Source: Clostridia bacterium
GTDB taxonomy: Bacteria; Bacillota; Clostridia; Christensenellales; DTU072
Reading direction: 5' to 3'
DNA length: 25,730 nucleotides
NCBI GenBank assembly: GCA_028701415.1
Contig: JAQVQU010000012.1
Span: 1-25,730, forward strand
Under the pieces are notes generated by a model that made no database searches, was not told where the DNA came from, and saw nothing but the letters and a program-made list of their open reading frames with translations. Shown one piece after another: positions 8,561 to 16,908 of this stretch (within the stretch, counting starts at the first letter, position 1; each line of letters opens with the position of its first letter). The position numbers and the translations under genes were made by a program.

Positions 8561-8591
8561 ATAAGGCATAAAAATGAAGGTTGGGGAACAA

Positions 8592-11003
8592 ATGGCAAAA
8601 GATTATGATTTTAAAAAAATAGAAAAAAAATGGCAAAATTATTGGTATAATGGCAATATTTTTGAGGTTACAGAAGATTCAAACAAGGATAAGTTTTATT
8701 CTTTAATTGAATTCCCTTATCCAAGTGGATCCGGTTTGCATGTTGGCCATATACGTGCCTTTTCCTCTATGGAAGTGATTTCCCGAAAAAAACGACTCCA
8801 ACAATATAATGTTCTTTTTCCAATAGGATATGATGCATTTGGGCTGCCCACAGAAAATTATGCAATTAAAACTAAACAACACCCTAGAAAGGTAACAGAC
8901 TCGAATATAAAAAAGTTTGAAGAGCAGCTCAAATCAATAGGGTACAGTTTCTCTTGGGACAGGACAGTAGATACCACAGATCCTTCTTATTATAAATGGA
9001 CTCAGTGGATTTTTCTACAATTATTTAAAAAGGGATTGGCATATAAATCTAAAACTACGGTAAACTTTTGCCCAGATTGCAAGGTTGTTCTCGCAAATGA
9101 GGAAAGTCAAAACGGAGTATGCGATAGATGTGGTTCCGAAGTAATTCAAAAGGAAAAAGATGTTTGGTTTTTAAAAATTAGAGATTATGCCGAAAGCCTT
9201 CTTTCTGGATTATCGACAGTAAATTTCCCAGAAAGAATTAAAACAGAACAGGAAAATTGGATTGGAAAATCTACTGGCGCTGAAGTTACTTTTCAAATCT
9301 TATCTGGCGCAAATAAATATCCTGTTGTAGTCTATACAACTCGACCTGACACCATATATGGGGCCACATTTTTAGTCCTATCTCCTGAGCACCCCATTAT
9401 TCAATCAATTGAGGCAAATATACAAAATATGCCCGAAATACTTGATTACCAGGACAAGGCTAAACACAAAAAGGAATTCGAAAGAGTCCAGCTTTCAAAG
9501 GAAAAAACCGGGATTATTCTTAAAGGTATAAAAGCGATTAACCCAATTACAAATATGGAAATCCCAGTTTTTACTGCTGATTATGTAATGATGGATTATG
9601 GAACAGGAGCAATCATGGCCGTTCCTGCCCATGATAAAAGGGACTGGGACTTTGCAAAAGCTTTTAGTCTTCCCATCATAGAAGTAATCAAGAGTGACAT
9701 AAATATTCAAGAAGAACCTTACGTAGAAAAAAATGATAAAGGAACAATGGTTAACTCTCCCCTCATCAATGGTCTTCCAGTCCCACAAGCTATTTCAAAA
9801 ATGATTCATGAGATGGAAGTATTGGGTGTGGGAAAACCAAAAACCGATTATAAGATGAAAGACTGGGCATTCAATAGACAAAGATATTGGGGAGAACCAA
9901 TTCCTATCGTTAACTGTAAAAAATGTGGACAAGTCCCGTTGCCAGAAAATCAATTACCTTTAGTCCTTCCCGAAATGACTGATTTTAGCCCTACTGATGA
10001 TGCAAGTTCCCCTCTTTCAAAGTGTTCCGAATGGGTTAATACAGTCTGCCCGATATGTGGAGGCCCCGCTACAAGAGAAACTGACACTATGCCTCAGTGG
10101 GCAGGAAGTAGTTGGTACTTTTTACGATACATGAGTCCTAAGGAAGAGAATTTTGCGGTGAATCCAAAGGCTTACTCTTACTGGGGACAAGTGGATTGGT
10201 ATAACGGCGGAATGGAACATGTAACAAGGCATTTGATTTATTCAAGATTTTGGAATCAATTCTTATTTGACATAGGAGTGGTTACAAATAGAGAACCCTA
10301 TGCCAGAAGATCCGCCCAAGGTTTAATACTCGGTTCAGATGGGGAGAAAATGAGTAAATCAAGAGGAAATGTAGTTAACCCCGATGATGTACTTAAGGAT
10401 TATGGTGCAGATGTTTTAAGAGCCTTTATTCTTTTCATTGGAGATTATGAAAAACCTGCTCCCTGGTCTCCGGATGGAATAAAAGGTTGCCAAAGATTTC
10501 TTTCTAGGTATTGGGGCCTACAAGATCTATTAAAACCAGACAATGAGGTAGATACCAGTGACTTAAATCTCGATTTACTTATAAAGAAGGTGGACGGAGA
10601 TTATGAAAACTGCAAATTCAATACTGCAATAGCATTCTTAATGACTGCATTGAATACAATTTTCTCAAGAGGATGTGTCACGAAAAAAGAAATTAACACT
10701 ATTTCTCTTTTGTTAAATCCAGTAGCGCCGCATATTACCAGTGAGCTATTTTCAATAATAAATGGTGGAACTATGATAGATAAAGCTGTTTTTCCAGAGT
10801 ATGATCCAGAAAAACTTGTGATGGATTCTATCGAAATACCAATTCAAATAATGGGGAAACTCAGAGGAAAAATTACCATTCAAACTGGTTCTGACGAAGA
10901 GTCTGTAATGGCAAAAGTAAAGGAACAGGGTTTCATAGATGGAAAGACCATACTGAAGGTCATATACGTACAAGATAGAATTATTAATATTATTGCAAAA
11001 TAG
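8592..11003 (+). CDS. leuS: Leucine--tRNA ligase
   Basis: Class Ia synthetase that charges tRNA-Leu and edits mischarged norvaline or isoleucine. The length of 803 residues is normal for the bacterial enzyme. HIGH is HVGH at about residues 50-53 (PYPSGSGLHVGH). A zinc module follows with CPDC (160-163) and CDRC (177-180). The CP1 editing domain shows TTRPDTIYGATF and GTGAIMAVPAHD. WYNGGMEH and KMSKS (GEKMSKSRGN) complete the catalytic core, and the C-terminal domain ends in a short lysine-containing tail. A second Cys pair set (CKKC, CPIC) lies before the LeuRS-specific region. An in-frame ATG at 8574 exists, but the ATG at 8592 lies five bases after GGGGA and matches the usual N-terminus (YDFKKIEKKWQ). 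Single gene with its own promoter; the 239 nt before gap show no clear terminator. Confidence 0.97.
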   Translation: MAKDYDFKKIEKKWQNYWYNGNIFEVTEDSNKDKFYSLIEFPYPSGSGLHVGHIRAFSSMEVISRKKRLQQYNVLFPIGYDAFGLPTENYAIKTKQHPRKVTDSNIKKFEEQLKSIGYSFSWDRTVDTTDPSYYKWTQWIFLQLFKKGLAYKSKTTVNFCPDCKVVLANEESQNGVCDRCGSEVIQKEKDVWFLKIRDYAESLLSGLSTVNFPERIKTEQENWIGKSTGAEVTFQILSGANKYPVVVYTTRPDTIYGATFLVLSPEHPIIQSIEANIQNMPEILDYQDKAKHKKEFERVQLSKEKTGIILKGIKAINPITNMEIPVFTADYVMMDYGTGAIMAVPAHDKRDWDFAKAFSLPIIEVIKSDINIQEEPYVEKNDKGTMVNSPLINGLPVPQAISKMIHEMEVLGVGKPKTDYKMKDWAFNRQRYWGEPIPIVNCKKCGQVPLPENQLPLVLPEMTDFSPTDDASSPLSKCSEWVNTVCPICGGPATRETDTMPQWAGSSWYFLRYMSPKEENFAVNPKAYSYWGQVDWYNGGMEHVTRHLIYSRFWNQFLFDIGVVTNREPYARRSAQGLILGSDGEKMSKSRGNVVNPDDVLKDYGADVLRAFILFIGDYEKPAPWSPDGIKGCQRFLSRYWGLQDLLKPDNEVDTSDLNLDLLIKKVDGDYENCKFNTAIAFLMTALNTIFSRGCVTKKEINTISLLLNPVAPHITSELFSIINGGTMIDKAVFPEYDPEKLVMDSIEIPIQIMGKLRGKITIQTGSDEESVMAKVKEQGFIDGKTILKVIYVQDRIINIIAK

Positions 11004-11165
11004 CTTTTTCATGAAACACTTTTTCCTTGAGATATTTCCGTTCTTACGTAAAAAAATAGTTTTCAAGTTAAAAATAATTATATCTTCCACCCTTTATTTA
11101 TTTATGTTTTCGAGTATTTTCATGGAAAAATCGAGACAAATATGCGTATTAGTCCCCTCAAACAG

Positions 11166-11194
11166 TTGCATAAATAACATTCAAATAGTAAAAT
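11166..11194 (+). promoter_or_regulatory. Promoter of gap
   Basis: -35 TTGCAT (11166-11171), 17-bp spacer, -10 TAAAAT (11189-11194). Predicted start near 11201 gives a leader of about 42 nt containing the GGAGG ribosome binding site. Confidence 0.6.
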
Positions 11195-11242
11195 TAAAAA
11201 TGATAAAAAATAACACTATATTATAGTTTTGGAGGTAATTAA

Positions 11243-12262
11243 ATGGCAAAAAATGTAAGAGTAGCTATCAACGGTTTCGGAAGGATCGGAAGACTGGCTT
11301 TTAGACAAATGTTCAACGCACCTGGATACGAAATTGTTGCTATAAATGATTTGACGGATGCAAAAATGTTGGCTCATCTACTTAAATACGATTCAGTACA
11401 AGGAAGATATGCTCTTGGCGAACAAGTATCTGTGAAAGATTCTTCGATCGTAGTTGCTGGAAAGGAAATCCCGATTTTTGCAATGGCAAAAGCAAGTGAA
11501 CTTCCTTGGAAAGCATACAATGTTGATGTGGTTCTCGAATGTACAGGCTTTTACACTTCAAAAGATAAAGCACAAGCTCACATTGATGCTGGCGCAAAAA
11601 AAGTTGTTATTTCTGCCCCTGCTGGCAATGACCTTCCCACTATTGTCTTTGGAGTTAATGAAAATATATTAAAATCCTCAGATACAATTATTTCTGCAGC
11701 ATCTTGCACTACAAATTGTCTAGCCCCTATGGCTTACAATCTTCACAAGTTGGCAAATATTGAAAAAGGATTCATGACAACTATACATGCTTATACTGGG
11801 GATCAAATGGTCTTAGATGGCCCTCATCGCAAAGGAGATCTTAGAAGAGCTAGAGCCGCAGCAGAAAATATTATTCCTAATACAACTGGTGCAGCTAAGG
11901 CAATTGGTCTAGTTATCCCTGAACTCGCAGGAAAACTTGACGGTGCAGCACAAAGAGTTCCCACTCCAGCTGGATCTATTACTGAATTAGTTGCTGTTAC
12001 AAGCAAAGCAGTTACCGCTGCAGAAATAAATAATTTTATGAAGTCTGCTGCAAATGATTGCTATGGTTACACGGAAGACGAAATCGTTTCATCGGATGTA
12101 ATTGGAATGAACTTTGGATCTCTTTTTGATTCCACTCTTACCAAAGCCACAACCCTTCCAGATGGAAAAGGTTTTGTAAAGGTAACAAGCTGGTATGATA
12201 ACGAAAATTCCTACACCTCTCAAATGGTTAAAACCATTAAGTTTTTCTCAGAATTAGTATAA
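11243..12262 (+). CDS. gap: Glyceraldehyde-3-phosphate dehydrogenase, type I
   Basis: Glycolytic NAD-dependent enzyme that oxidises and phosphorylates glyceraldehyde 3-phosphate to 1,3-bisphosphoglycerate. The 339-residue length is standard. The Rossmann motif INGFGRIGR is at 9-17, and NDLTD (35-39) follows the second strand, as in NAD-preferring forms. The catalytic cysteine is C155 in SAASCTTNC, with H182 in TTIHAYTGDQ. The C-terminal SWYDNENSY motif is intact. The ATG follows a strong GGAGG ribosome binding site. It is monocistronic, with its own promoter and a strong terminator at 12285-12311. Codon choice looks more ordered than in its neighbours, as expected for a highly expressed gene. 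Confidence 0.98.
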   Translation: MAKNVRVAINGFGRIGRLAFRQMFNAPGYEIVAINDLTDAKMLAHLLKYDSVQGRYALGEQVSVKDSSIVVAGKEIPIFAMAKASELPWKAYNVDVVLECTGFYTSKDKAQAHIDAGAKKVVISAPAGNDLPTIVFGVNENILKSSDTIISAASCTTNCLAPMAYNLHKLANIEKGFMTTIHAYTGDQMVLDGPHRKGDLRRARAAAENIIPNTTGAAKAIGLVIPELAGKLDGAAQRVPTPAGSITELVAVTSKAVTAAEINNFMKSAANDCYGYTEDEIVSSDVIGMNFGSLFDSTLTKATTLPDGKGFVKVTSWYDNENSYTSQMVKTIKFFSELV

Positions 12263-12284
12263 TATTACTCATGGAAATACGAAG

Positions 12285-12311
12285 AAAACCCGCTGTTTAC
12301 AGCGGGTTTTT
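12285..12311 (+). terminator. Rho-independent terminator of gap, probably bidirectional
   Basis: Stem CCCGCTG (12289-12295) and CAGCGGG (12300-12306), TTTA loop, extended by AAAA/TTTT and followed by T5. Read on the minus strand the same hairpin is followed by TTTTCTTC, so it may also serve the convergent glucosidase gene that stops at 12354. Confidence 0.93.
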
Positions 12312-12353
12312 GTTATGGTTCTAAATATTAAAGATTAAATTATTATCCCTTCT

Positions 12354-14048
12354 TCATATTAATCTTTTGGAATCAAAATTTCCTTTTTCAAAAACAACTG
12401 CTTCATATGGTTTCAACAAAATAGCATCTCCAAGAGTTTCATCTTGTGTAGAGTAGTTAGAGATAATTAATTTTGCTCCTTTCATCCCAGTCTCATCTAC
12501 GTTAAAAGGAATATTTTTTTCTTTAAAATTACAAATAATCAGATAAGCTTTTTCTTCAATTCTTCTTTCAAAACAAAAAACATTTAAATTCCTTGAACAA
12601 TATTCCTTGTATGACCCATTTTTTATAATGTCATTACCCTTCCTAAATTCAATTAACTTTTTGTAAAAATTTAAAATAGAGTTGGGGTTTTTTAAGTCTG
12701 AAATAACATTTATATCATCGCAATTAGGGTTCACTTTCATCCAAGGTGTTCCCGTTGTAAAACCACATCCCTCTTTTCCTTCCCATTGCATAGGGGTTCT
12801 TGCATGGTCTCTCGCCCTTTTCGACATAGCCCATCTTGCAAAAGGTAAAAGTGGAGGAAAAACTTTTTTTACTATAGTAAATATTTGCTTTGCCATTACA
12901 TCTGCATACTCATCGGGCTTTAAGTAAATATTTGTCATACCTATTTCTTGCCCTTCGAAAACGTATGGAGTCCCTCTAAGCATAAAATATGAAACGGCAA
13001 GCATCTTTCCAAGTTCTTTTCTGTGGATTCCATACCCATTTCCGTACCGAGTAATGCTACGTGGCTGATCGTGATTTTCGTAATATAGTGTGGGCCAACA
13101 ATTAGATGGTAGGTTTTGCCAGGCAGATTGAACTTTCTTGAACTTTTTTAAATTAAATTTAATGGGTAAGAAATCAGACTTAAAGTCAACTTGTACCAGT
13201 TCAAAAGTAATTGCACTATCTAATTCATTTCTATCCTCCGCAATTATTGAAGGAGCATCCTTTAATGTACAACCTATTGCCTCCCCAACGATCATTGTGT
13301 CATATCTTGACCAAGATTTTTCATTTATCTCGTTGAAATACTTATGAATATTGGGACCCAAAACGAAATGTTCATCTCCCCTTAAAATCGGTAAACCCTT
13401 CCCATCCGGCAAACCTTCTTCCTTACTAATATATGTTATTACATCGCATCTAAATCCATCAACACCCATCTCAAACCAGTAATTACATATATCGACTACC
13501 TCTTGCCTTACTTTTGGATTATCCCAGTTTAAGTCGGGCTGTTTACTAGTGAATAGATGTAAATACCACTCTTTTGTGTCTTCATCGTAAGTCCAAGCTT
13601 TTCCTGTAAATCTTGAGGTCCAGTTGTTAGGCGGTTTCTTGCCATATTTCCCTTTCCCTTCTCTCCATATATAATAGTCTCTATATGGATTATCCTTACT
13701 CTTTTTGCTTTCTTGGAACCAAAAATGTTCATCAGAAGAGTGATTTACAACTAAATCCATTACCAATCGAATGCCTCTTTCATGCATCCCTTTTAGCATA
13801 TCTTTGAAATCATCAATTGTTCCAAACTCGGGGTTAATATCTCTATAATCAGATATATCATAACCATTATCACAATTGGGCGACTTATATACTGGAGATA
13901 GCCAAACAGCATTCACTCCTAAATCCTTCAAGTAATCTAACTTACTAATAATACCTTTTATGTCTCCGATCCCATCCCCATTGCTGTCGCAAAAGCTACG
14001 AGGGTATATTTGGTAAAATACAGCATCTTTATACCATCTTGTCTTCAT
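12354..14048 (-). CDS. Oligo-1,6-glucosidase (GH13 alpha-glucosidase)
   Basis: Cytoplasmic glycoside hydrolase of family GH13, subfamily 31 type, 564 residues, the normal length. It releases glucose from the non-reducing end of isomalto-oligosaccharides. Seen: a calcium-site-like DSNGDGIGD near residue 21-29, region I DLVVNHSSDEH, region V QPDLNW, nucleophile D202 in GFRCDVITYIS, acid/base E256 in IVGEAIG, and transition-state Asp D327 in YENHDQPRS. The valine directly after the nucleophile is the residue associated with alpha-1,6 specificity in this subfamily, and QPDLN is its usual signature. There is no signal peptide. The start is the ATG at 14048, six bases after GGAGA; the in-frame GTG at 14054 would sit directly against it. 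It has its own promoter and a shared terminator. No transport or phosphotransferase genes adjoin it, so the sugar source is not evident here. Confidence 0.9.
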   Translation of the reverse strand: MKTRWYKDAVFYQIYPRSFCDSNGDGIGDIKGIISKLDYLKDLGVNAVWLSPVYKSPNCDNGYDISDYRDINPEFGTIDDFKDMLKGMHERGIRLVMDLVVNHSSDEHFWFQESKKSKDNPYRDYYIWREGKGKYGKKPPNNWTSRFTGKAWTYDEDTKEWYLHLFTSKQPDLNWDNPKVRQEVVDICNYWFEMGVDGFRCDVITYISKEEGLPDGKGLPILRGDEHFVLGPNIHKYFNEINEKSWSRYDTMIVGEAIGCTLKDAPSIIAEDRNELDSAITFELVQVDFKSDFLPIKFNLKKFKKVQSAWQNLPSNCWPTLYYENHDQPRSITRYGNGYGIHRKELGKMLAVSYFMLRGTPYVFEGQEIGMTNIYLKPDEYADVMAKQIFTIVKKVFPPLLPFARWAMSKRARDHARTPMQWEGKEGCGFTTGTPWMKVNPNCDDINVISDLKNPNSILNFYKKLIEFRKGNDIIKNGSYKEYCSRNLNVFCFERRIEEKAYLIICNFKEKNIPFNVDETGMKGAKLIISNYSTQDETLGDAILLKPYEAVVFEKGNFDSKRLI

Positions 14049-14083
14049 TTTCACTCTCCAATTATATTTATTTTTCTATAAAA

Positions 14084-14112
14084 ATAGTATCACGAAATCG
14101 GTACTTTTACAA
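14084..14112 (-). promoter_or_regulatory. Promoter of the oligo-1,6-glucosidase gene
   Basis: Minus strand: -35 TTGTAA (14107-14112), 17-bp spacer, -10 TACTAT (14084-14089) preceded by TGA (extended -10). It sits between the rsmI stop (14133) and the glucosidase start. No good catabolite-responsive element was seen around it. Confidence 0.6.
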
Positions 14113-14132
14113 ACTCTATAAGAAACCATCAA

Positions 14133-14957
14133 CTAATTCTGCTCATCTATTATGTCAATCGATAAAGCTAAACTATAAACCACATTTTTGGATATGTTTA
14201 GATTCTCAGAAACGTTTTTAACGGCCTGCGATTTTCTACAACCTTTTTTTAATTCCTTTTGTAATGCTATTTTTATTTCTGATTCTTCTATCTTTCTTGT
14301 TTCTGGAAAAACAATGGCCACATACTCTCCCTTAATGGTATCAAGTTTTAATTCTGATAATCTTGAGAACACAACATTCTCATAAATCTTGGAAATTTCC
14401 TTTACTAGTATTAATTCCCGGTCTCCAATTCGTTCCAAAAGAAAACTAATATTCTTTTGTATATCATGAGGGGCACAGTAAAAAACAAAGGGTAAGGAAG
14501 ACCCCCGAAATTCATCAATTAATTTCACCCTAAGTGACTCTTTTTCGGGCAAAAAACCAAGGAAAGTAAAACCGTTAAAATCATTTCCAGAAATAGAAAG
14601 GGCGGATGTAAGGGCAGTTGGACCCGGAACACTCTCGACAATAATCCCTGAATCTCTTGCTGCTTTTATCAAATATGCGCCTGGATCGCATATAGCGGGC
14701 ATGCCGGCATCACTTATAAGCGCGACACTCTTTGAATCTTTTAGTAATTCAAGAATTTTGTCTGTGGATTCTCTTTCATTATGTTTATGATAGGAAATGA
14801 GTGTTTTTTTTATATCGTAGTATCTTAAAAGAAGGGATGAATGTCTCGTATCCTCGCAAGCAATATAATCTACAGAAGATAAAACTTCTTTTCCCCTAAA
14901 TGACAAATCCCCTAGATTCCCAATGGGGGTGCCTACTATAAATAACTTACCTTGCAT
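14133..14957 (-). CDS. rsmI: 16S rRNA (cytidine(1402)-2'-O)-methyltransferase
   Basis: RsmI (YabC/YraL) methylates the ribose 2'-OH of C1402 in the ribosomal P site using S-adenosylmethionine. The 274-residue protein carries the tetrapyrrole-methylase fold signatures: GTPIGNLGDLS at the N-terminus, CEDTRHS, SDAGMPAICDPG and VPGPTA. A C-terminal helical tail with KKGCRKSQAVKNV matches the small C-terminal domain usual in this family. It starts three bases after the trmN6 stop in the same orientation and so is co-transcribed and probably translationally coupled. In Bacillus the corresponding genes are yabB-yazA-yabC; the small yazA (GIY-YIG) gene is missing here. Confidence 0.95.
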   Translation of the reverse strand: MQGKLFIVGTPIGNLGDLSFRGKEVLSSVDYIACEDTRHSSLLLRYYDIKKTLISYHKHNERESTDKILELLKDSKSVALISDAGMPAICDPGAYLIKAARDSGIIVESVPGPTALTSALSISGNDFNGFTFLGFLPEKESLRVKLIDEFRGSSLPFVFYCAPHDIQKNISFLLERIGDRELILVKEISKIYENVVFSRLSELKLDTIKGEYVAIVFPETRKIEESEIKIALQKELKKGCRKSQAVKNVSENLNISKNVVYSLALSIDIIDEQN

Positions 14958-14960
14958 GAA

Positions 14961-15698
14961 TTAATTACCTTTTTTATAGCTATAATATATATCCTGAGTT
15001 TCAGGAGTATAATTACCCCTATCATCATATATTACAATTGGCTTAGTGGTTAAAAATCCTGGCTTCCCATTTCTTTTCCCTTCAATAATACACAAATCTA
15101 TGTCTGATTCAATGGTCGCCTGGATAGGAATAAGCTTCTTTGGCTCAATCTGGTTTACACGCATTTCAGAAATCAAATCCACTAATCTGTTAGCCTTAAT
15201 AATAGCATAAAAACGGCCCCCATACTTAAGCAATCTTTTTGTAGCCGAAACCAAATCTTTCAAAGAACATAAAACCTCTGTTTTGCATATCTCTTTCTCT
15301 GACAATTCATTATTGCTATTAGAAATTTGATAAGGAGGATTAGAAACCACCACATCAAATGAACCAGCAGGCAAAACGTTCTTAATTGTTCTAATATCTC
15401 CATTAATAAATTTTATTCTATCATTTAATTTATTGAGTTCAAGTGACCTAAGTGACATTTCATAAAGTCTTTTTTGTACTTCAATCCCCACTATTTCTAG
15501 TGCCTCAGTCTTCCCAGCAATCAAAAAAGAAATTACCCCAGATCCCGATCCTATTTCTAAAACTCTTTCATTTGCACTAGCCCTAACATAAGCTGATAAA
15601 AACACAGAATCCGTCGTAAAACAATATCCTGAAGGTGATTGGAACAACTTATATCCACAACAATCTAAATCTAATAGAATCTCATCGTTTATAACCAT
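14961..15698 (-). CDS. trmN6: tRNA1(Val) (adenine(37)-N6)-methyltransferase family protein
   Basis: Predicted SAM-dependent N6-adenine methyltransferase of the YfiC/YabB family, 245 residues. SAM motif I is VLEIGSGSGVISF (46-58) and the N6-adenine motif NPPY is at 120-123. The N-terminal substrate-loop region SPSGYCFTTDSVFLSAY matches the family. The start is fixed at 15698 because the conserved region begins within the first ten residues and there is no later methionine until about 81. No ribosome binding site precedes it, and the -10 box ends six bases before the ATG, so the mRNA is predicted to be leaderless. Followed directly by rsmI. Whether it acts on tRNA1(Val) A37, as in E. coli, is by analogy. 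Confidence 0.9.
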   Translation of the reverse strand: MVINDEILLDLDCCGYKLFQSPSGYCFTTDSVFLSAYVRASANERVLEIGSGSGVISFLIAGKTEALEIVGIEVQKRLYEMSLRSLELNKLNDRIKFINGDIRTIKNVLPAGSFDVVVSNPPYQISNSNNELSEKEICKTEVLCSLKDLVSATKRLLKYGGRFYAIIKANRLVDLISEMRVNQIEPKKLIPIQATIESDIDLCIIEGKRNGKPGFLTTKPIVIYDDRGNYTPETQDIYYSYKKGN

Positions 15699-15704
15699 AA
15701 AGTC

Positions 15705-15733
15705 ATTATACGATATCGTGCTAAAAGTCGCAA
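15705..15733 (-). promoter_or_regulatory. Promoter of trmN6-rsmI
   Basis: Minus strand: -35 TTGCGA (15728-15733), 17-bp spacer, perfect -10 TATAAT (15705-15710). Only GACTTT separates the -10 from the ATG, so the predicted +1 is at or within a base or two of the A of the start codon. The same -35 hexamer and spacing occur in the tyrS promoter. Confidence 0.72.
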
Positions 15734-15867
15734 TAGTGATTAAGAAATACTATTTTTTTGTTTTATTTATATTTCCTATTTTACAAAGAAGAGATGGTTT
15801 CTCAAGACTAATTTAAAACTTATGTGTTTTCTTTTAATCTTTACTTAGTACCTATATTTTTATTCAG

Positions 15868-15896
15868 TAGATTTTACGGCCCCAAAGTAGTATAAT
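15868..15896 (+). promoter_or_regulatory. Promoter of fba
   Basis: A perfect -10 TATAAT at 15891-15896. The hexamer 17 bp upstream (TAGATT, 15868-15873) is a poor -35. The predicted start near 15903 leaves room for the GTGGAGG ribosome binding site (15911-15917). The -10 contains the upstream in-frame ATG at 15895, which therefore cannot be the start codon. Confidence 0.55.
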
Positions 15897-15924
15897 GTTT
15901 ACATTATCAAGTGGAGGTATAAGT

Positions 15925-16854
15925 ATGCCATTAGTAACCAGTAAAGAAATGTTTGAAAATGCCTATAGAGGCGGATATGCGATTGGAGCTTTCAATGTTA
16001 ACAATATGGAAACCATACAGGGTATAGTAAGTGCAGCTAGAGAAGAAAACGCCCCATTAATTCTTCAGGTTTCTGCAGGTGCGCGTAAATACGCAAGCCC
16101 TATCTATCTGAAAAAATTAGTTGAAGCCGCAGTTGAAGATTCTGGACTACCAATTGTTTTGCATCTTGATCACGGCGACTCGTTTGAGATATGTAAAGAT
16201 TGCATACAGATGGGTTTCACCTCAGTAATGATTGATGCTTCCAGCCATAGTTTTGCTGAAAACATTAAAATTACGAAGAATGTTGTCGACTATGCACATG
16301 ATAAAGGTGTTGTTGTAGAAGCTGAACTTGGGAGACTATCTGGAGTAGAAGATGATGTTAATGTAAGCGCTGCCGATAGTAGCTATACAGACCCTGCGCA
16401 GGTAGAAGAATTTGTATCAAAAACGAACGTTGACAGCCTAGCAATAGCTATTGGAACTAGCCATGGTGCTTTCAAATTCAAAGGAGAACCTAAACTAAGA
16501 TTTGATATATTAGAAGAAGTTGGAAAGAGATTGCCAGGTTTCCCAATCGTATTACATGGAGCAAGCTCAGTTCCGCAATACCTCGTTGAGATTATTAATC
16601 AATATGGAGGGAATATGCCCGGAGCGCAAGGCGTTCCCGAAGACATGTTGAGAAAAGCAGCCTCCCTTTCTGTATGTAAAATTAATATTGATTCCGACCT
16701 TAGAATGGCTGTAACGGGTACAATTAGAAAATATTTCCAGGAGAATCCCTCTCATTTTGATCCTAGGCAATATTTAGGACCTGCTAGAAATGCAGTTAAA
16801 GAAATAGTTAAACACAAGATTCAGTATGTATTGGGATGCTCTGGAAAAGCATAG
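15925..16854 (+). CDS. fba: Fructose-bisphosphate aldolase, class II
   Basis: Zinc-dependent aldolase that splits fructose 1,6-bisphosphate into dihydroxyacetone phosphate and glyceraldehyde 3-phosphate (reversible). 309 residues, typical of the Gram-positive FbaA type. Seen: GAFNVNNMET near 21-30; LHLDHGDS with H80, catalytic D82 and zinc ligand H83; zinc ligands H180 (TSHGAFKF) and H211 (LHGASS); and KINIDSDLRMA for phosphate binding. EAELGRLSG is also conserved. The ATG at 15925 follows GTGGAGG by seven bases; a longer reading from 15895 overlaps the -10 box. The gene is monocistronic, divergent from trmN6 and convergent with rho, and ends in a strong terminator. Confidence 0.97.
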   Translation: MPLVTSKEMFENAYRGGYAIGAFNVNNMETIQGIVSAAREENAPLILQVSAGARKYASPIYLKKLVEAAVEDSGLPIVLHLDHGDSFEICKDCIQMGFTSVMIDASSHSFAENIKITKNVVDYAHDKGVVVEAELGRLSGVEDDVNVSAADSSYTDPAQVEEFVSKTNVDSLAIAIGTSHGAFKFKGEPKLRFDILEEVGKRLPGFPIVLHGASSVPQYLVEIINQYGGNMPGAQGVPEDMLRKAASLSVCKINIDSDLRMAVTGTIRKYFQENPSHFDPRQYLGPARNAVKEIVKHKIQYVLGCSGKA

Positions 16855-16876
16855 AAATATCTTTCGTAAATGAACT

Positions 16877-16908
16877 GATCGCCTCTCATTAAGAGGCGAT
16901 CTTTTTTT
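16877..16908 (+). terminator. Rho-independent terminator of fba
   Basis: Perfect 10-bp stem GATCGCCTCT (16877-16886) and AGAGGCGATC (16892-16901) with a CATTA loop, followed by T7 (16902-16908). The T-run overlaps the complement of the rho stop codon (16907-16909). Read on the minus strand the hairpin has no T-run after it, so it is a poor intrinsic terminator for rho. Confidence 0.95.

Noticed and set aside
8062..8591. Possible T-box riboswitch upstream of leuS
   Set aside because: No T-box consensus or terminator/antiterminator pair is visible, and the predicted leuS promoter lies too close to the gene for a leader RNA.
10752..11090. 112-codon minus-strand open frame over the leuS 3' end
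   Set aside because: Antisense to leuS for most of its length, very Phe/Ile-rich, no ribosome binding site.
10993..11226. 77-codon plus-strand open frame between leuS and gap
   Set aside because: It overlaps the leuS stop, has no ribosome binding site, runs through the gap promoter and reads as random A/T-rich sequence.
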